Assembly: GCF_003590645.1 (NCBI RefSeq)
Contig: NZ_CP031834.1
Span: forward strand, 4,464,501-4,528,500
Length of the DNA: 64,000 bases
Origin: Mesorhizobium sp. DCY119
Lineage (GTDB): Bacteria > Pseudomonadota > Alphaproteobacteria > Rhizobiales > Rhizobiaceae
Reading direction: 5' to 3'
Shown: positions 24,886-34,210 of the stretch, piece after piece
Layout: the number at the start of each line of letters is the position of its first letter
How positions within the stretch are numbered: the stretch's first letter is position 1
Made by a program: the position numbers and the translations under genes
Notes under the pieces: model-generated
Told to the model about the DNA's origin: nothing
The model's input: the letters and a program-made list of their open reading frames with translations, nothing else
Database searches by the model: none

Positions 24886-25464
24886 GTGAGTTATACGGCA
24901 GAGCACGACCCGCTTTGCTATCCGGGTACAACCGTTCTCAAGAACAAGCTCGATATTCGAAGCCAGTCAGATTTGGACGAGTACGAACTCGCCGTGTTCC
25001 TGACGCGCGCCGACGAGGACTGGCCAGCGGGACAACTGGATTACGAACACTACAAGGCCCTTCATCATCACCTGTTTCAGGATGTCTATGATTGGGCCGG
25101 TAAGCGGCGCACGATTCGCATAGGCAAGAACGGCAACTGGTTCTGTTACCCGGAATACATCGACCAGGAGATGGATCGTATCTTTGAAGAGCTGGCAGAC
25201 AGCAACCACCTGACAGAACTCTCCGTCTATGACTTCGCCAAGGAGACTGCGCATGTCCTGGCCGAAATCAACGCGGTACATCCTTTTCGCGAAGGCAACG
25301 GCCGCACTCAACTGGCGCTTCTGTCAATTCTCGCCGAGCATGCGGGCTTCCCCTTCGACGACGACAAGCTTGACCGCGACCGCGTGATCCAGGCGATGGT
25401 CGACAGTTTTTCGGGAAACGAAGCGCCGCTATCCGATCTGATCCGAGATATCGTATCGCCCTGA
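24886..25464 (+). CDS. Fic-domain toxin (AMP transferase)
   Basis: The 192-residue protein has the complete Fic active-site motif HPFREGNGRT (His near residue 132) and the upstream flap (RTIRIGKNGNWFCYPEYID) of the Fic/DOC family. It would move AMP from ATP onto Ser/Thr/Tyr of target proteins such as gyrase or topoisomerase IV in related systems. It starts at GTG 24886, two bases after the VbhA-like gene. Together they form a class I Fic toxin-antitoxin pair. There is no secretion signal, so it should act inside the cell. Confidence 0.9.
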   Translation: MSYTAEHDPLCYPGTTVLKNKLDIRSQSDLDEYELAVFLTRADEDWPAGQLDYEHYKALHHHLFQDVYDWAGKRRTIRIGKNGNWFCYPEYIDQEMDRIFEELADSNHLTELSVYDFAKETAHVLAEINAVHPFREGNGRTQLALLSILAEHAGFPFDDDKLDRDRVIQAMVDSFSGNEAPLSDLIRDIVSP

Positions 25465-25475
25465 AGGGCGCCCCC

Positions 25476-26018
25476 TCAGCCTTTCTTCGCCAGCGAGCGC
25501 AGACCGTCGTGGGATTGCATGAAGATGCGCTCGGCTTCGTTCGGCGCGCGGGCTTTCGCCTCGCTGCCGAGTGCTGCGATCACTTCGTCGATTTCGAGGA
25601 AGCGGCGGTTGCGGGCGTCGTAGACGCCGGCGGTCGTCAGCACCAGCGCTGCGGTGACGCCATTGTCGAGGATGAATTCATGACGGCCTATGACCTGGGT
25701 TCCCTCCCAGGTCTCGACCGTGGAAACGACATCGAACTGCCGCCACAGCCTGATTTCGCGCACGAAGACGGACTGGAGCCCGCCCATCATCGGCGCCCAG
25801 CTATTCCTGCGCGCCAGCCTGATCAGGCCTGCGCGCAGAAAGATATCGATGCGGCCAAGATCGGCCAGCATCATGTAGCGGGCATTGTTCAGGTGCATGT
25901 TGGTGTCGATGTCGGTGGGCAGGCAGCGAAAGCTCAGCCTGCTTTCATCGCCCATGCGATAGATGCCGCGGCGACGCGCCGTCACCGCGGTCTTTAGAAG
26001 CCGTGCCCAGACATACAT
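25476..26018 (-). CDS. Hot-dog-fold acyl-CoA thioesterase family protein
   Basis: The 180-residue protein matches the thioesterase family with the pattern DIDTNMHLNNARYMMLADLGR (shortened: DTNMHLNNARY, residues 38-48). In these proteins the Asn/His of this loop lies at the active site. A strand set, VSTVETWEGTQVIGRHEF, follows. It could release acyl groups from CoA. It begins 22 bases downstream of the FadJ-type gene on the same strand, so it is probably the last gene of the beta-oxidation operon. Confidence 0.8.
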   Translation of the reverse strand: MYVWARLLKTAVTARRRGIYRMGDESRLSFRCLPTDIDTNMHLNNARYMMLADLGRIDIFLRAGLIRLARRNSWAPMMGGLQSVFVREIRLWRQFDVVSTVETWEGTQVIGRHEFILDNGVTAALVLTTAGVYDARNRRFLEIDEVIAALGSEAKARAPNEAERIFMQSHDGLRSLAKKG

Positions 26019-26039
26019 GCTTTTCGCTGAAAGCGGCCG

Positions 26040-28259
26040 TCAGGCCGCCTTCTTCGCCTCCGCCTTGGCATAAGGATCGAAGCGCTCGTAGAAGGTTTCG
26101 CCCTTCTCGGCCATGTCGTGGAGAAGCTTGGGCGCCTTGAACTCAACGCCATATTTCTTCTGCAGCGACTTCGCGAGCTTGACGAACTTTTGGGCGCCAA
26201 TGCCATCGATATAGGACAGCGTACCGCCGGTATAAGGCGCGAAGCCGAAGGCGAGGATCGAGCCGACGTCGGCCTCGCGCGGGTCGGTGACGATGCCCTC
26301 TTCCATGACGCGCGCCGCCTCCAGCGCAATCACCACGAGGAAGCGCTGCTTCAGCTCCTCGAAGTCGATCTTGTCGGGGTTGCGCTGCTTGTAGAGGTCC
26401 TTCAGGCCGGGCCACAGCTTCTTCTTGGCGGGCTTTGCCGGATAGTCGTAAAAGCCCTTGCCGTTCTTGCGGCCGAAGCGACCATGGTCGTCGACCATGG
26501 TGTTGATGAGCTTCATCTGCTCGGGATCGACGGCCTTCTCGCCGAGATCGCGGATGGTCTGCTTCATGATCTTCTGGGCGAGGTCGACTGCCGTCTCGTC
26601 GGTCAGCGCCAGCGGCCCGACCGGCATGCCGGCAGCGCGCGCGGCATTCTCGACCATCGGTGCCGGCACGCCCTCGATCAGCATCTTGAAGGCTTCCGAC
26701 ATGTAGCGCAGCACGCAGCGATTGACGTAGAAGCCGCGTGTGTCGTTGACGACGATCGGCGTCTTCTTGATGGCGCGGACATAGTCGATCGCCACCGCCA
26801 GCGCCTTGTCGCCGGTCTTCTTGCCCAGGATGATCTCGACCAGCAGCATCTTGTCGACCGGCGAGAAGAAGTGGACGCCGATGAAATTCTTCGGCCGCTT
26901 CGAATTCTGCGCCAGCGACGTGATCGGAATGGTCGAGGTGTTGGAGGCGAAGACCGCCGCAGGCTTCAGCACCGCCTCGGCCTTCTCGGTTGCGCCCTTC
27001 TTGACCTCGGAATCCTCGAACACCGCCTCGACGACAAGATCGCAGCCGTCGAGATCGGCATAGTCAGCGGTCGGCGTGATCAGCGAGAGAAGCTTGTCCT
27101 TGTCTTCCGCCTTGGCACGGCCCTTCTTGACCTGATCGGAGATCAGGCTTTCCGAATGGGCCTTGCCCTTGGCGGCGGATTCAATGTCGCGGTCTAGCAG
27201 CACCACCGGAATGCCGGCCTTGGCCGTGACATAGGCGATGCCAGCACCCATGAAGCCGGCGCCGAGCACGCCGATCTTCTTGAACTTGGTGGGGGCGACG
27301 CCTTCCGGGCGGCGCGCGCCTTTGTTGAGTTCCTGCAGCGACACGAACAGCGAGCGGATCATCATCGCCGCTTCCGTCGTCTGCATGATCTGCGTGAAAT
27401 AGCGCTGCTCGATCCTGAGGCCGGTGTCGAACGGCACCAGCAGGCCTTCATAGACGCATTTCAGGATCGCGCTTGCCGCCGGATAGTTGCCGTAGGTCTC
27501 GCGGCGCAGGATGGCGATTGCCGGTGGCCAGAGATTGGCTCCCGCCGCCGAATAGACCGGGCCGCCCGGCAGCTTGAAGCCCTTTTCATCCCAGGGCTGG
27601 ACCGGCTTCAGGCCGTTCTTGATCATCGCCTTGGCGGTTTCGATCAGTTTTGCCGGCTCGGCGATCTCGTGGATAAGGCCCATACCCTTGGCCTTCTGCG
27701 GCGAAAGGTTCTGGCCGGACGTCAGCATCTGGAGAGCCGACTGCGGATCGGCCAGGCGCGGCACGCGCTGGGTGCCGCCGGCGCCGGGGAAGATGCCGAC
27801 CTTCACCTCGGGCAGCGCCATCTTCACCTTGTCGGAATCGGCTGCAACGCGGCCATGGCAGGACAGCGACATTTCGAATGCGCCGCCCATGCAGGTGCCG
27901 TTGATGGCCGAGACCCAAGGCTTGCCGGAGGTTTCGAGCTTGCGGAACAGCGCGCCCATGCGGCCGGCAGTGTCGAACAGAAGTTTTACCGCCTTGTCGT
28001 GGTCCTTGGCCTCTTCCTCATGGAACAGCGTCAGCATGCGCTTCAGCATGGTCAGGTCGGCGCCGCCGGAGAACGAGTCCTTGCCGGAGGTGATGACCGC
28101 GCCCTTGATCGCCGCATCGCCTGCGACCTGGTCGATGATCTTGTCGAGTTCGTTCATCACCTCCTCGGTGAAGACGTTCATCGATTTTTCCGGCATGTCC
28201 CAGGTGACGAGTGCGATGCCGTCAGCGTCGGTTTCGACCGTGAAATTTGTGTAGGTCAT
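26040..28259 (-). CDS. FadJ-type enoyl-CoA hydratase / 3-hydroxyacyl-CoA dehydrogenase
   Basis: The 739-residue enzyme performs two steps of fatty-acid beta-oxidation. Residues 1-200 are the crotonase domain, with the oxyanion region [22 protein letters not shown] and [14 protein letters not shown] carrying the two Glu. The dehydrogenase domain starts with a Rossmann motif, [14 protein letters not shown] (about 322-335), and has the catalytic His in [12 protein letters not shown] second dehydrogenase-like domain ends the protein. GGAGGAAG precedes ATG 28259. It lies directly after the thiolase gene, its usual partner in the multienzyme complex. Confidence 0.93.
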   Translation of the reverse strand: MTYTNFTVETDADGIALVTWDMPEKSMNVFTEEVMNELDKIIDQVAGDAAIKGAVITSGKDSFSGGADLTMLKRMLTLFHEEEAKDHDKAVKLLFDTAGRMGALFRKLETSGKPWVSAINGTCMGGAFEMSLSCHGRVAADSDKVKMALPEVKVGIFPGAGGTQRVPRLADPQSALQMLTSGQNLSPQKAKGMGLIHEIAEPAKLIETAKAMIKNGLKPVQPWDEKGFKLPGGPVYSAAGANLWPPAIAILRRETYGNYPAASAILKCVYEGLLVPFDTGLRIEQRYFTQIMQTTEAAMMIRSLFVSLQELNKGARRPEGVAPTKFKKIGVLGAGFMGAGIAYVTAKAGIPVVLLDRDIESAAKGKAHSESLISDQVKKGRAKAEDKDKLLSLITPTADYADLDGCDLVVEAVFEDSEVKKGATEKAEAVLKPAAVFASNTSTIPITSLAQNSKRPKNFIGVHFFSPVDKMLLVEIILGKKTGDKALAVAIDYVRAIKKTPIVVNDTRGFYVNRCVLRYMSEAFKMLIEGVPAPMVENAARAAGMPVGPLALTDETAVDLAQKIMKQTIRDLGEKAVDPEQMKLINTMVDDHGRFGRKNGKGFYDYPAKPAKKKLWPGLKDLYKQRNPDKIDFEELKQRFLVVIALEAARVMEEGIVTDPREADVGSILAFGFAPYTGGTLSYIDGIGAQKFVKLAKSLQKKYGVEFKAPKLLHDMAEKGETFYERFDPYAKAEAKKAA

Positions 28260-28273
28260 GTTCTTCCTCCCGG

Positions 28274-29482
28274 TCAGACGCGTTCGATAATCGTGGCGGT
28301 GCCCATGCCGGCGCCGATGCACAGCGTCACCAGCGCGGTGTTGAGGTCGCGCCGCTCCAGCTCGTCCAGCACCGTACCGAAGATCATGGCGCCGGTGGCG
28401 CCCAGCGGGTGGCCCATGGCGATGGCGCCGCCATTGACGTTGATCCTGTCGTGCGGAATGTCGAAAGCCTGCATATAGCGCAGCACCACCGAGGCGAAGG
28501 CTTCGTTGAGTTCGAACAGGTCGATGTCCGAGATCTTCATCTTGGCGCGCTTCAACAGCTTTTCCGTCACGTCGACCGGGCCGGTTAGCATCAGCACCGG
28601 CTCCGAGCCGATGTTGGAGAAGGCGCGGATGCGCGCGCGCGGCTTGATGCCGAGCGACTTGCCGGCCTTCTTGGAGCCGAGCAGCACGGCGGCCGCGCCA
28701 TCGACGATGCCCGACGAATTGCCGGCATGGTGGACGTGGTTGACCTCCTCCACTTCCGGGTGCTTCTGCACCGCGACCGCGTCGAAGCCGCCCATTTCGC
28801 CGGGCATGACGAAGGATGGGTTGAGCGAGGCCAGTGACTGCATGTCGGTGGACGGGCGCATATGCTCGTCACGGTCGAGGATGGTCAGCCCGTTCTGGTC
28901 CTTCACCGGAATGACCGACTTCTTGAACCAGCCCTTTTCCCAGGCGTGCGCTGCGCGCTTCTGGCTTTCGACGGCATAGGCGTCGACGTCGTCACGCGAA
29001 AAACCATACTTCGTGGCAATCAGGTCGGCAGAGATGCCCTGCGGCACGAACCAGCCGGGAAAACCGACCGACGGGTCCATGAACCAGGCGCCGCCAGACA
29101 TGCCCATGCCGACGCGCGACATCGATTCCACGCCGCCGGCAATGACGATATCGTCCGACCCTTGAGCGATCTTGGCGGCGCCGAAATTGATGGCATCAAG
29201 GCCAGAGGCGCAGAAGCGCGAAATCTGCATGCCGGGCGCTTTGGTGTCGTAGCCGGCCTCGAAGGCGGCAGCGCGCGGAATGACCGAGCCCGCCTCGCCG
29301 ACCGGATCGACGCAGCCGAAGATGATGTCGTCGACCGTGCCGGTGTCGAGATCGTTGCGGTCGCGCAGTGCCTCCAGCACTTTCGCGCCGAGCCTTACGG
29401 CCGGCACTTCATGCAGCGAGCCGTCCTTCTTGCCGCGTCCGCGCGGTGTGCGCACGGCGTCATAGACATAAGCGTCAGCCAT
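28274..29482 (-). CDS. Acetyl-CoA C-acyltransferase (thiolase)
   Basis: The 402-residue thiolase cleaves 3-ketoacyl-CoA to acetyl-CoA and a shortened acyl-CoA. The nucleophilic Cys is C91 (SRFCASGLD), the base His is H358 (GHPLGATG) and the second Cys is C388 (CIGAGMG). All three catalytic residues are present and the length is normal. GGGAG precedes the ATG. It lies 14 bases upstream of the FadJ-type gene and is FadA- or FadI-like. Confidence 0.93.
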   Translation of the reverse strand: MADAYVYDAVRTPRGRGKKDGSLHEVPAVRLGAKVLEALRDRNDLDTGTVDDIIFGCVDPVGEAGSVIPRAAAFEAGYDTKAPGMQISRFCASGLDAINFGAAKIAQGSDDIVIAGGVESMSRVGMGMSGGAWFMDPSVGFPGWFVPQGISADLIATKYGFSRDDVDAYAVESQKRAAHAWEKGWFKKSVIPVKDQNGLTILDRDEHMRPSTDMQSLASLNPSFVMPGEMGGFDAVAVQKHPEVEEVNHVHHAGNSSGIVDGAAAVLLGSKKAGKSLGIKPRARIRAFSNIGSEPVLMLTGPVDVTEKLLKRAKMKISDIDLFELNEAFASVVLRYMQAFDIPHDRINVNGGAIAMGHPLGATGAMIFGTVLDELERRDLNTALVTLCIGAGMGTATIIERV

Positions 29483-29514
29483 CTTTTTTCTCCCAGTGTT
29501 TCAGGATCAGCGCG

Positions 29515-30687
29515 TCACAGGCTGCGCGCGATCAACAGTTTCATGATTTCGTTGGTGCCGCCATAGATGCGCTGCACGCGGGCGTCGCGGTACATGCGGG
29601 CGATCGGATATTCGTTCATGTAGCCATAGCCGCCATGCAGTTGCAGGCATTCGTCGACGACCTTGCCCTGCAGGTCCGACAGCCAGTATTTCGCCATGGA
29701 TGCCGTTACCGGATCGAGCCCACCATTAATGTGACGCTCGACGCAATTGTTGTAAAAGACACGGCCGATGGTGACCTCGGTCTTCAGCTCGGCAAGCTTG
29801 AACTGGGTGTTCTGGAAGTCGAGGATCGTCTTGCCAAAGGCCTTGCGCTCCTTGACGTAGTCGATGGTCAGCGCCAGCGCCCGCTCGGCCATGGCAATCG
29901 CCGTCGTGCCGATCTGCAGGCGTTCCTGCGGCAATTGCTGCATGAGCTGGACAAAGCCCTGCCCTTCCTCGTGACCCAGGAGGTTCGCAGTCGGCACGCG
30001 GACGTCGTTGAAGAACAGCTCCGACGTGTCGTTCGACTTCAGGCCGATTTTGTCGAGGTTGCGGCCGCGCTCGAAGCCTTCGACCTCGTCGGTCTCGACC
30101 ACGATCAGCGACGTGCCCTTGGCGCCCTTGGCCGGGTCGGTCTTGGTGACGACGATGATCAGATTGGCGAGCTGGCCGTTGGTGATGAAGGTTTTTGAGC
30201 CATTGATGCGGTACTGGTTGCCATCCTTCTCGGCGCGCGTCTTGACGCCCTGGAGGTCGGAGCCCGCGCCGGGCTCCGTCATGGCGATGGCGCCGATCAG
30301 CTCGCCGCTCGCCATCTTCGGCAGCCATTTTTTCTTTTGCTCTTCCGAGCCATAGTGGAGGATGTAGGGCGCGACGATCGAGTTATGCAGCGCTATGCCG
30401 AAGCCATCGACGCCGACATGGCTGATCGCCTCGATGATAGCGCTCTCATGGGCAAAGGTGCCGCCCGAGCCGCCATATTCCTCAGGCATGGAAGCGCAGA
30501 GCAGACCGTTCTCGCCGGCCTTCTGCCAGCTCTCGCGGTCAAAGATCTCGGCCTTCTCGAATTCATCGTAGCGCGGCGCGATCTCGGCCTCGAGGAACTT
30601 CGACGCCATATCGTAGAGCATGGCGACGTCTTCGCCAGCCCATTCGGGCTTCGGCAGGCCAAGCACTTCTGCTGGATTGGTGGTCAT
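29515..30687 (-). CDS. Acyl-CoA dehydrogenase
   Basis: The 390-residue FAD enzyme introduces the 2,3 double bond in acyl-CoA. It has the family signatures AMTEPGAGSDLQG (flavin and substrate contacts), the central strands and the C-terminal QLHGGYGYMNEYP and RIYGGTNEIMK. Its ATG lies in ATGA with the stop of the DUF559 gene, and GGAGT precedes it. Thus the inserted cassette contributes the upstream DNA of this operon gene. The chain-length preference cannot be read from the sequence. Confidence 0.93.
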   Translation of the reverse strand: MTTNPAEVLGLPKPEWAGEDVAMLYDMASKFLEAEIAPRYDEFEKAEIFDRESWQKAGENGLLCASMPEEYGGSGGTFAHESAIIEAISHVGVDGFGIALHNSIVAPYILHYGSEEQKKKWLPKMASGELIGAIAMTEPGAGSDLQGVKTRAEKDGNQYRINGSKTFITNGQLANLIIVVTKTDPAKGAKGTSLIVVETDEVEGFERGRNLDKIGLKSNDTSELFFNDVRVPTANLLGHEEGQGFVQLMQQLPQERLQIGTTAIAMAERALALTIDYVKERKAFGKTILDFQNTQFKLAELKTEVTIGRVFYNNCVERHINGGLDPVTASMAKYWLSDLQGKVVDECLQLHGGYGYMNEYPIARMYRDARVQRIYGGTNEIMKLLIARSL

Positions 30688-31154
30688 GGGTTCACTCCAT
30701 CCGCGGCGCCAACGTCCCCCTCCCCCTTGAGGGGAGGGTGGCCGCGAAGCGGTCGGGAGGGGTCGCCGACGAGATACTCGGCCTTTTCCTTCACCGCCTG
30801 CGCTACGTGCCAGGCACTGTTCATAACATCCGGCTCATCCATCCTGAGAATCGTGTAGCCAAGAGATTTCAAATATGCATCGCGATTTGCATCGTGGCGC
30901 TTGCCGTTTTCGGTCTCATGGAGATCACCGTCGACCTCGACAATCAATCGGACCGACGGGCAAAGAAAATCGACGATATATGGCCCGATCGGCGCTTGGC
31001 GCCTGAACTTGAGGTCATGTGCTCGCAACTCGCGCAGTTCGTACCAGAGCAGCGATTCCGCTTTCGTCCCGTGGAGACGAAGCGAGCGCGCCTTTTGCCG
31101 CATTTCGAAACTGACACGGGTTCGGGGCACTTTACCAATTCTCCCAACGTGCAT
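30684..31154 (-). CDS. DUF559 endonuclease-like protein in an inverted-repeat cassette
   Basis: The 156-residue protein has the DUF559 core, a Vsr/PD-(D/E)XK-like fold: TKAESLLWYELR, FRRQAPIGPYIVDFLCPS, LIVEVDGDLH, then LGYTILRM. The Asp of VDF and the Glu of VEVDG are the expected metal ligands. The last 30 or so residues (GDPSRPLRGHPPLKGEG) are encoded by the left 49-bp inverted repeat, so the domain once ended earlier. The gene sits within two inverted repeats and interrupts the beta-oxidation operon. Its stop overlaps the next start. Confidence 0.85.
   Translation of the reverse strand: MHVGRIGKVPRTRVSFEMRQKARSLRLHGTKAESLLWYELRELRAHDLKFRRQAPIGPYIVDFLCPSVRLIVEVDGDLHETENGKRHDANRDAYLKSLGYTILRMDEPDVMNSAWHVAQAVKEKAEYLVGDPSRPLRGHPPLKGEGDVGAADGVNP
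30716..30764 (+). repeat. Left arm of 49-bp inverted repeat
   Basis: This arm is identical, as reverse complement, to 31187-31235 (49 of 49 bases). It contains two smaller hairpins, CCCCT-TG-AGGGG and GGCCGC-GAA-GCGGTC. Arms with nested palindromes resemble REP elements. It overlaps the 3' end of the DUF559 gene. Confidence 0.9.
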
Positions 31155-31186
31155 TTTCAGACTTGAGGTCGGCGCATGGCCGCGCT

Positions 31187-31235
31187 GACCCCTCCCGACC
31201 GCTTCGCGGCCACCCTCCCCTCAAGGGGGAGGGGA
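31187..31235 (-). repeat. Right arm of 49-bp inverted repeat
   Basis: It is the perfect inverted copy of 30716-30764, placed 33 bases upstream of the DUF559 start and 12 bases downstream of the stop of the large acyl-CoA dehydrogenase gene. The two arms bound a 520-bp unit. Confidence 0.9.
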
Positions 31236-31247
31236 ACGCCGAGCACC

Positions 31248-33035
31248 CTAAAACGCTTCCGCGTCCAGCGCCATCATCGTGTCGGCACCGGTGGAGATGC
31301 GGGCGAGGTGTGCCGCCGTCTCGGGCATCACCCGCTCCATGAAGTAGCGGCCGGTGACCAGCTTGTTTTCATAGAAGGCGGCCGAGCCGTTGCCGAGCTT
31401 GCCCTGCGCCGTCTTGGCCATGCGCGCCCACATATAGCCGAGCGCGACGAGGCCGAAGAGGTGCAGATAGTCAGTCGAGGCAGCACCGGCATTGTCGGGC
31501 TTCTGCATGGCATTCTGCATCAACCACATGGTGGCGGCCTGGAGATCGTTGAGGCCCTTCTTGAGCGCCTTGGTGAAAGGCGCCATCTTCTCGTCCGCGC
31601 GGTTTTCCTCGCAGAATTCGCCGACTTCCTTGAAGAAGGCCTGCACGGCGCGGCCGCCATTCATCGCCAGCTTGCGGCCGACGAGGTCGAGCGCCTGGAT
31701 GCCGTTGGCGCCTTCATAGATCATGGCGATGCGGGCATCGCGCACGAACTGGCTCATGCCGTGTTCTTCGATATAGCCATGGCCGCCGAAGACCTGCTGC
31801 GCCATGACGGCGTGGTCGAAACCCTTGTCGGTCAGCACGCCCTTCACGATCGGGGTCATCAGGCCCATATGGTCGTCCGCCGTCTGGCGCTCGCCATCGT
31901 CGCCCGAACCATGGGCGACATCCGACTTCAGCGCGGTCCACAAAACCAGCGCGCGACCGGCTTCGTTGAAGGACTTCATGGTCATCAGGTTGCGGCGGAT
32001 ATCCGGGTGGACGATGATCGGATCGGCCTTCTTGTCCGGCGCCTTGGGGCCTGACAGCGAGCGACCCTGGATGCGCTCCTTGGCGTAGGTCACCGCGTTC
32101 TGATAGGCGACTTCCGACATCGCCAGCCCCTGCAGGCCGACGCCGAGACGGGCTTCGTTCATCATCGTGAACATGGCCTTGAGGCCGCCGTTCTCGGCCC
32201 CCAGCAGCTTGCCGGTCGCCTCGTCGTAATTCATGACGCAGGTGGCGTTGCCGTGAATGCCCATCTTCTCTTCGATGGAGCCACAGGAAACGCCGTTGCG
32301 CTCGCCGGGGTTGCCATCCGCATCGAGATGGAACTTCGGCACGATGAACAGCGAAATGCCCTTCACGCCTTCTGGCGCACCCTCGATGCGGGCCAGCACC
32401 AGATGGACGATGTTGTCGGCCATGTCGTGCTCGCCGGCCGAGATGAAGATCTTCTGGCCGGAAATCTTGTAGGTGCCGTCGCCATTGGGCACTGCCTTGG
32501 TGCGCAGCAGGCCGAGATCGGTGCCGCAATGCGGCTCGGTCAGGTTCATGGTGCCGGTCCAGCTGCCCTCGACCAGCTTCGGCAGCCAGGTGTTCTTCTG
32601 CTCTTCTGTACCGTGGACGAGGATGGCAGCCATCGCGCCCTGCGTCAGGCCGGGATACATCATCAGCGCCATATTGGCCGAGACCATGTATTCGGCGACC
32701 GCCGTGTGCAGCGAGTAAGGCAGGCCCTGGCCACCATATTCGGCCGGCACCGCAAGACCCATCCAGCCGCCTTCGCGATACTGATCGTAGGCTTCCTTGA
32801 AGCCCGTAGGCGTCGTCACCGAGCCGTCGTCATGGCGCACGCAACCTTCGAGGTCACCGGTGCGGTTGGTCGGCTGGAGCACGTTTTCGGAAAGCTTCGC
32901 GCCTTCGGCCAGAATGGCTTCCAGCACATCGGGGGTAGCGTCGGAAAATCCGGGAAGATTGCTGTAGCGCTCGTAGCCAAGCACCTCATTCAGCACGAAA
33001 AGCGTATCCTCGACCGGGGCCCGGTATGTCGGCAT
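31248..33035 (-). CDS. Acyl-CoA dehydrogenase, long form
   Basis: The 595-residue enzyme is of the long FadE-like class with an extra C-terminal domain. It has [30 protein letters not shown] and the FAD-site [18 protein letters not shown], whose Glu is the usual catalytic base. It is the first gene of the beta-oxidation operon, and GGAGG lies before ATG 33035. A MerR-type palindrome (33,121-33,144) lies 86 bases upstream, which suggests regulation by the neighbouring MerR protein. Medium- to long-chain acyl-CoA is the likely substrate. Confidence 0.92.
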   Translation of the reverse strand: MPTYRAPVEDTLFVLNEVLGYERYSNLPGFSDATPDVLEAILAEGAKLSENVLQPTNRTGDLEGCVRHDDGSVTTPTGFKEAYDQYREGGWMGLAVPAEYGGQGLPYSLHTAVAEYMVSANMALMMYPGLTQGAMAAILVHGTEEQKNTWLPKLVEGSWTGTMNLTEPHCGTDLGLLRTKAVPNGDGTYKISGQKIFISAGEHDMADNIVHLVLARIEGAPEGVKGISLFIVPKFHLDADGNPGERNGVSCGSIEEKMGIHGNATCVMNYDEATGKLLGAENGGLKAMFTMMNEARLGVGLQGLAMSEVAYQNAVTYAKERIQGRSLSGPKAPDKKADPIIVHPDIRRNLMTMKSFNEAGRALVLWTALKSDVAHGSGDDGERQTADDHMGLMTPIVKGVLTDKGFDHAVMAQQVFGGHGYIEEHGMSQFVRDARIAMIYEGANGIQALDLVGRKLAMNGGRAVQAFFKEVGEFCEENRADEKMAPFTKALKKGLNDLQAATMWLMQNAMQKPDNAGAASTDYLHLFGLVALGYMWARMAKTAQGKLGNGSAAFYENKLVTGRYFMERVMPETAAHLARISTGADTMMALDAEAF

Positions 33036-33120
33036 CTTAAATCCTCCGCCACAATACTATGCGGCTCCCGACGCGCGTAATCCAAGCGTCGAGTCCGCTT
33101 TCCAGATCGCCATAGCAATA

Positions 33121-33144
33121 ATTGACGTTTGCGTAAACGTCAAT
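33121..33144. promoter_or_regulatory. MerR/LiuR-type palindrome before the beta-oxidation operon
   Basis: Perfect 10-bp arms ATTGACGTTT and AAACGTCAAT flank GCGT. The site lies 86 bases upstream of the first operon gene. Its right half is repeated, over 20 identical bases in the reverse complement, near 53,308-53,327. The form matches sites of LiuR-type MerR regulators of fatty- and branched-chain acid degradation. Confidence 0.75.
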
Positions 33145-33225
33145 TTTTTCATGGTTGTGAATTTTCTGAAGGAGGACGGCGGCAAGAGACCGCAAAGCTA
33201 GCCGCAAGTCCACGTCGACAATATG

Positions 33226-33262
33226 AAAAAAGCCACACAATGTCGTCGGACATTGTGTGGCT
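33226..33262 (-). terminator. Rho-independent terminator of the merR gene
   Basis: A perfect 14-bp stem (AGCCACACAATGTC / GACATTGTGTGGCT) with a 4-base loop is followed, on the minus strand, by TTTTTT. It lies 52 bases after the merR stop and separates it from the beta-oxidation promoter. Confidence 0.9.
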
Positions 33263-33313
33263 CAGTTTTCGAAATGCCCGAGGCCGAAAAGGCCTTCAGG
33301 CATCAGCACCGGC

Positions 33314-33778
33314 TCAGCCGTTGGCGGCAACCGGCAGCGGGCGGTCGGCAAGCATGCCGCGCACCGCCGACATGGCATTGCTGAGTTCGCCGATGGCGTC
33401 CTCGATCGCCTCGCGCTGCTTGTGCAGGCGCGAAAGCTGCTTTTCCGACTTGTCGAGAGCGAGCTTGAGCTGCTTGGCGTTGGTGCCCTTGGGATCGTAG
33501 AGATCCATCATCTGCTTGACGTCACGCAGCGAGAAGCCAACCTTCCTGCCGAGCAGGATCAGCTTCAGCCTTGCCTCTTCGCGATGGGTGTAAAGACGCG
33601 TGCTGCCTTCCCGCTTCGGGTTCAGCAGGCCCTTGTCTTCATAGAAACGAAGCGTGCGAAGGGTCACGCCGTATTTCTTGGCTATTTCGCCGATGCGGGA
33701 AAGATCGGTTTCCGCCGCGTCGGTAACAGTTTCGGTCATGGCCGCCGTGTTGCCGGCCTGCATAAGCTTCATCGTCAT
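33314..33778 (-). CDS. MerR-family regulator, LiuR-like
   Basis: The 154-residue protein has the MerR winged helix (IGEIAKKYGVTLRTLRFYED, then KGLLNPKREGSTRLY), a DIR-type second helix, and a dimer coiled coil (LKLALDKSEKQLSRLHKQRE). It lacks the Cys ligands of metal-sensing MerR members, so it probably senses an acyl-CoA. The frame is open to 33895, but ATG 33778 with GGGGAAG upstream is the better start. Its neighbour is the beta-oxidation operon, and a TTACGTTTACGTAA palindrome lies before it, suggesting autoregulation. Confidence 0.85.
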   Translation of the reverse strand: MTMKLMQAGNTAAMTETVTDAAETDLSRIGEIAKKYGVTLRTLRFYEDKGLLNPKREGSTRLYTHREEARLKLILLGRKVGFSLRDVKQMMDLYDPKGTNAKQLKLALDKSEKQLSRLHKQREAIEDAIGELSNAMSAVRGMLADRPLPVAANG

Positions 33779-33898
33779 GTTCTTTTGCTTCCCCGTTGGC
33801 CACCGCGGTTTGACCGGCGGGGCCTGAACGAAAGCAATCGGGGCTGTGCTTCCGTTCGTGGTTTCAACGAATACTGCGCAAGGGTGCTCAAGCACCGC

Positions 33899-33914
33899 TT
33901 ACGTTTACGTAAAT
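33899..33914. promoter_or_regulatory. MerR/LiuR-type palindrome before merR
   Basis: The core TTACGT-TT-ACGTAA is a perfect palindrome, 121 bases upstream of the merR start. It shares TTACGTTTACG with the site at 53,306 and is related to the site at 33,121. Confidence 0.6.
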
Positions 33915-34005
33915 GCTATACTCAGAGTGCCGTTACGTTGCAAGCGCCAACTGAATGAAACTGTTTTGCGACTTTTCGTTGCATTCTTCGCCGCGCGGTA
34001 AGGTT

Positions 34006-34024
34006 GGTTAACAACTTGTTTACC
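34006..34024. promoter_or_regulatory. 19-bp palindrome upstream of podJ
   Basis: GGTTAACAA-C-TTGTTTACC is an inverted repeat with 8 of 9 pairs matching. The same stretch carries a TTAA-N7-TTTA pattern, one base away from the CtrA box TTAA-N7-TTAA. It lies about 190 bases before podJ, so it may be a cell-cycle control site. Confidence 0.35.
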
Positions 34025-34210
34025 ACGTTGGGGGAAATGTGCGCATGTCGGTCTGCCGTGGATAGTCTGTATTCGAATTGTTCATGGTTTTCGGAGCGCG
34101 GGAAAAACCCTGGAAAGCCAAGCTTTCCGCTGTTCACCCAGCCGCATCGGTCCCGACGGGGAAGTTGAAGAACCTGGCCGAAAACCAGCAACGGGCGAAT
34201 GGGCGTTTCG

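Noticed and set aside
26118-27197. Open frame of about 360 codons opposite the FadJ-type gene
   Set aside because: The minus strand encodes all FadJ motifs; this frame is the antisense of a high-G+C gene.
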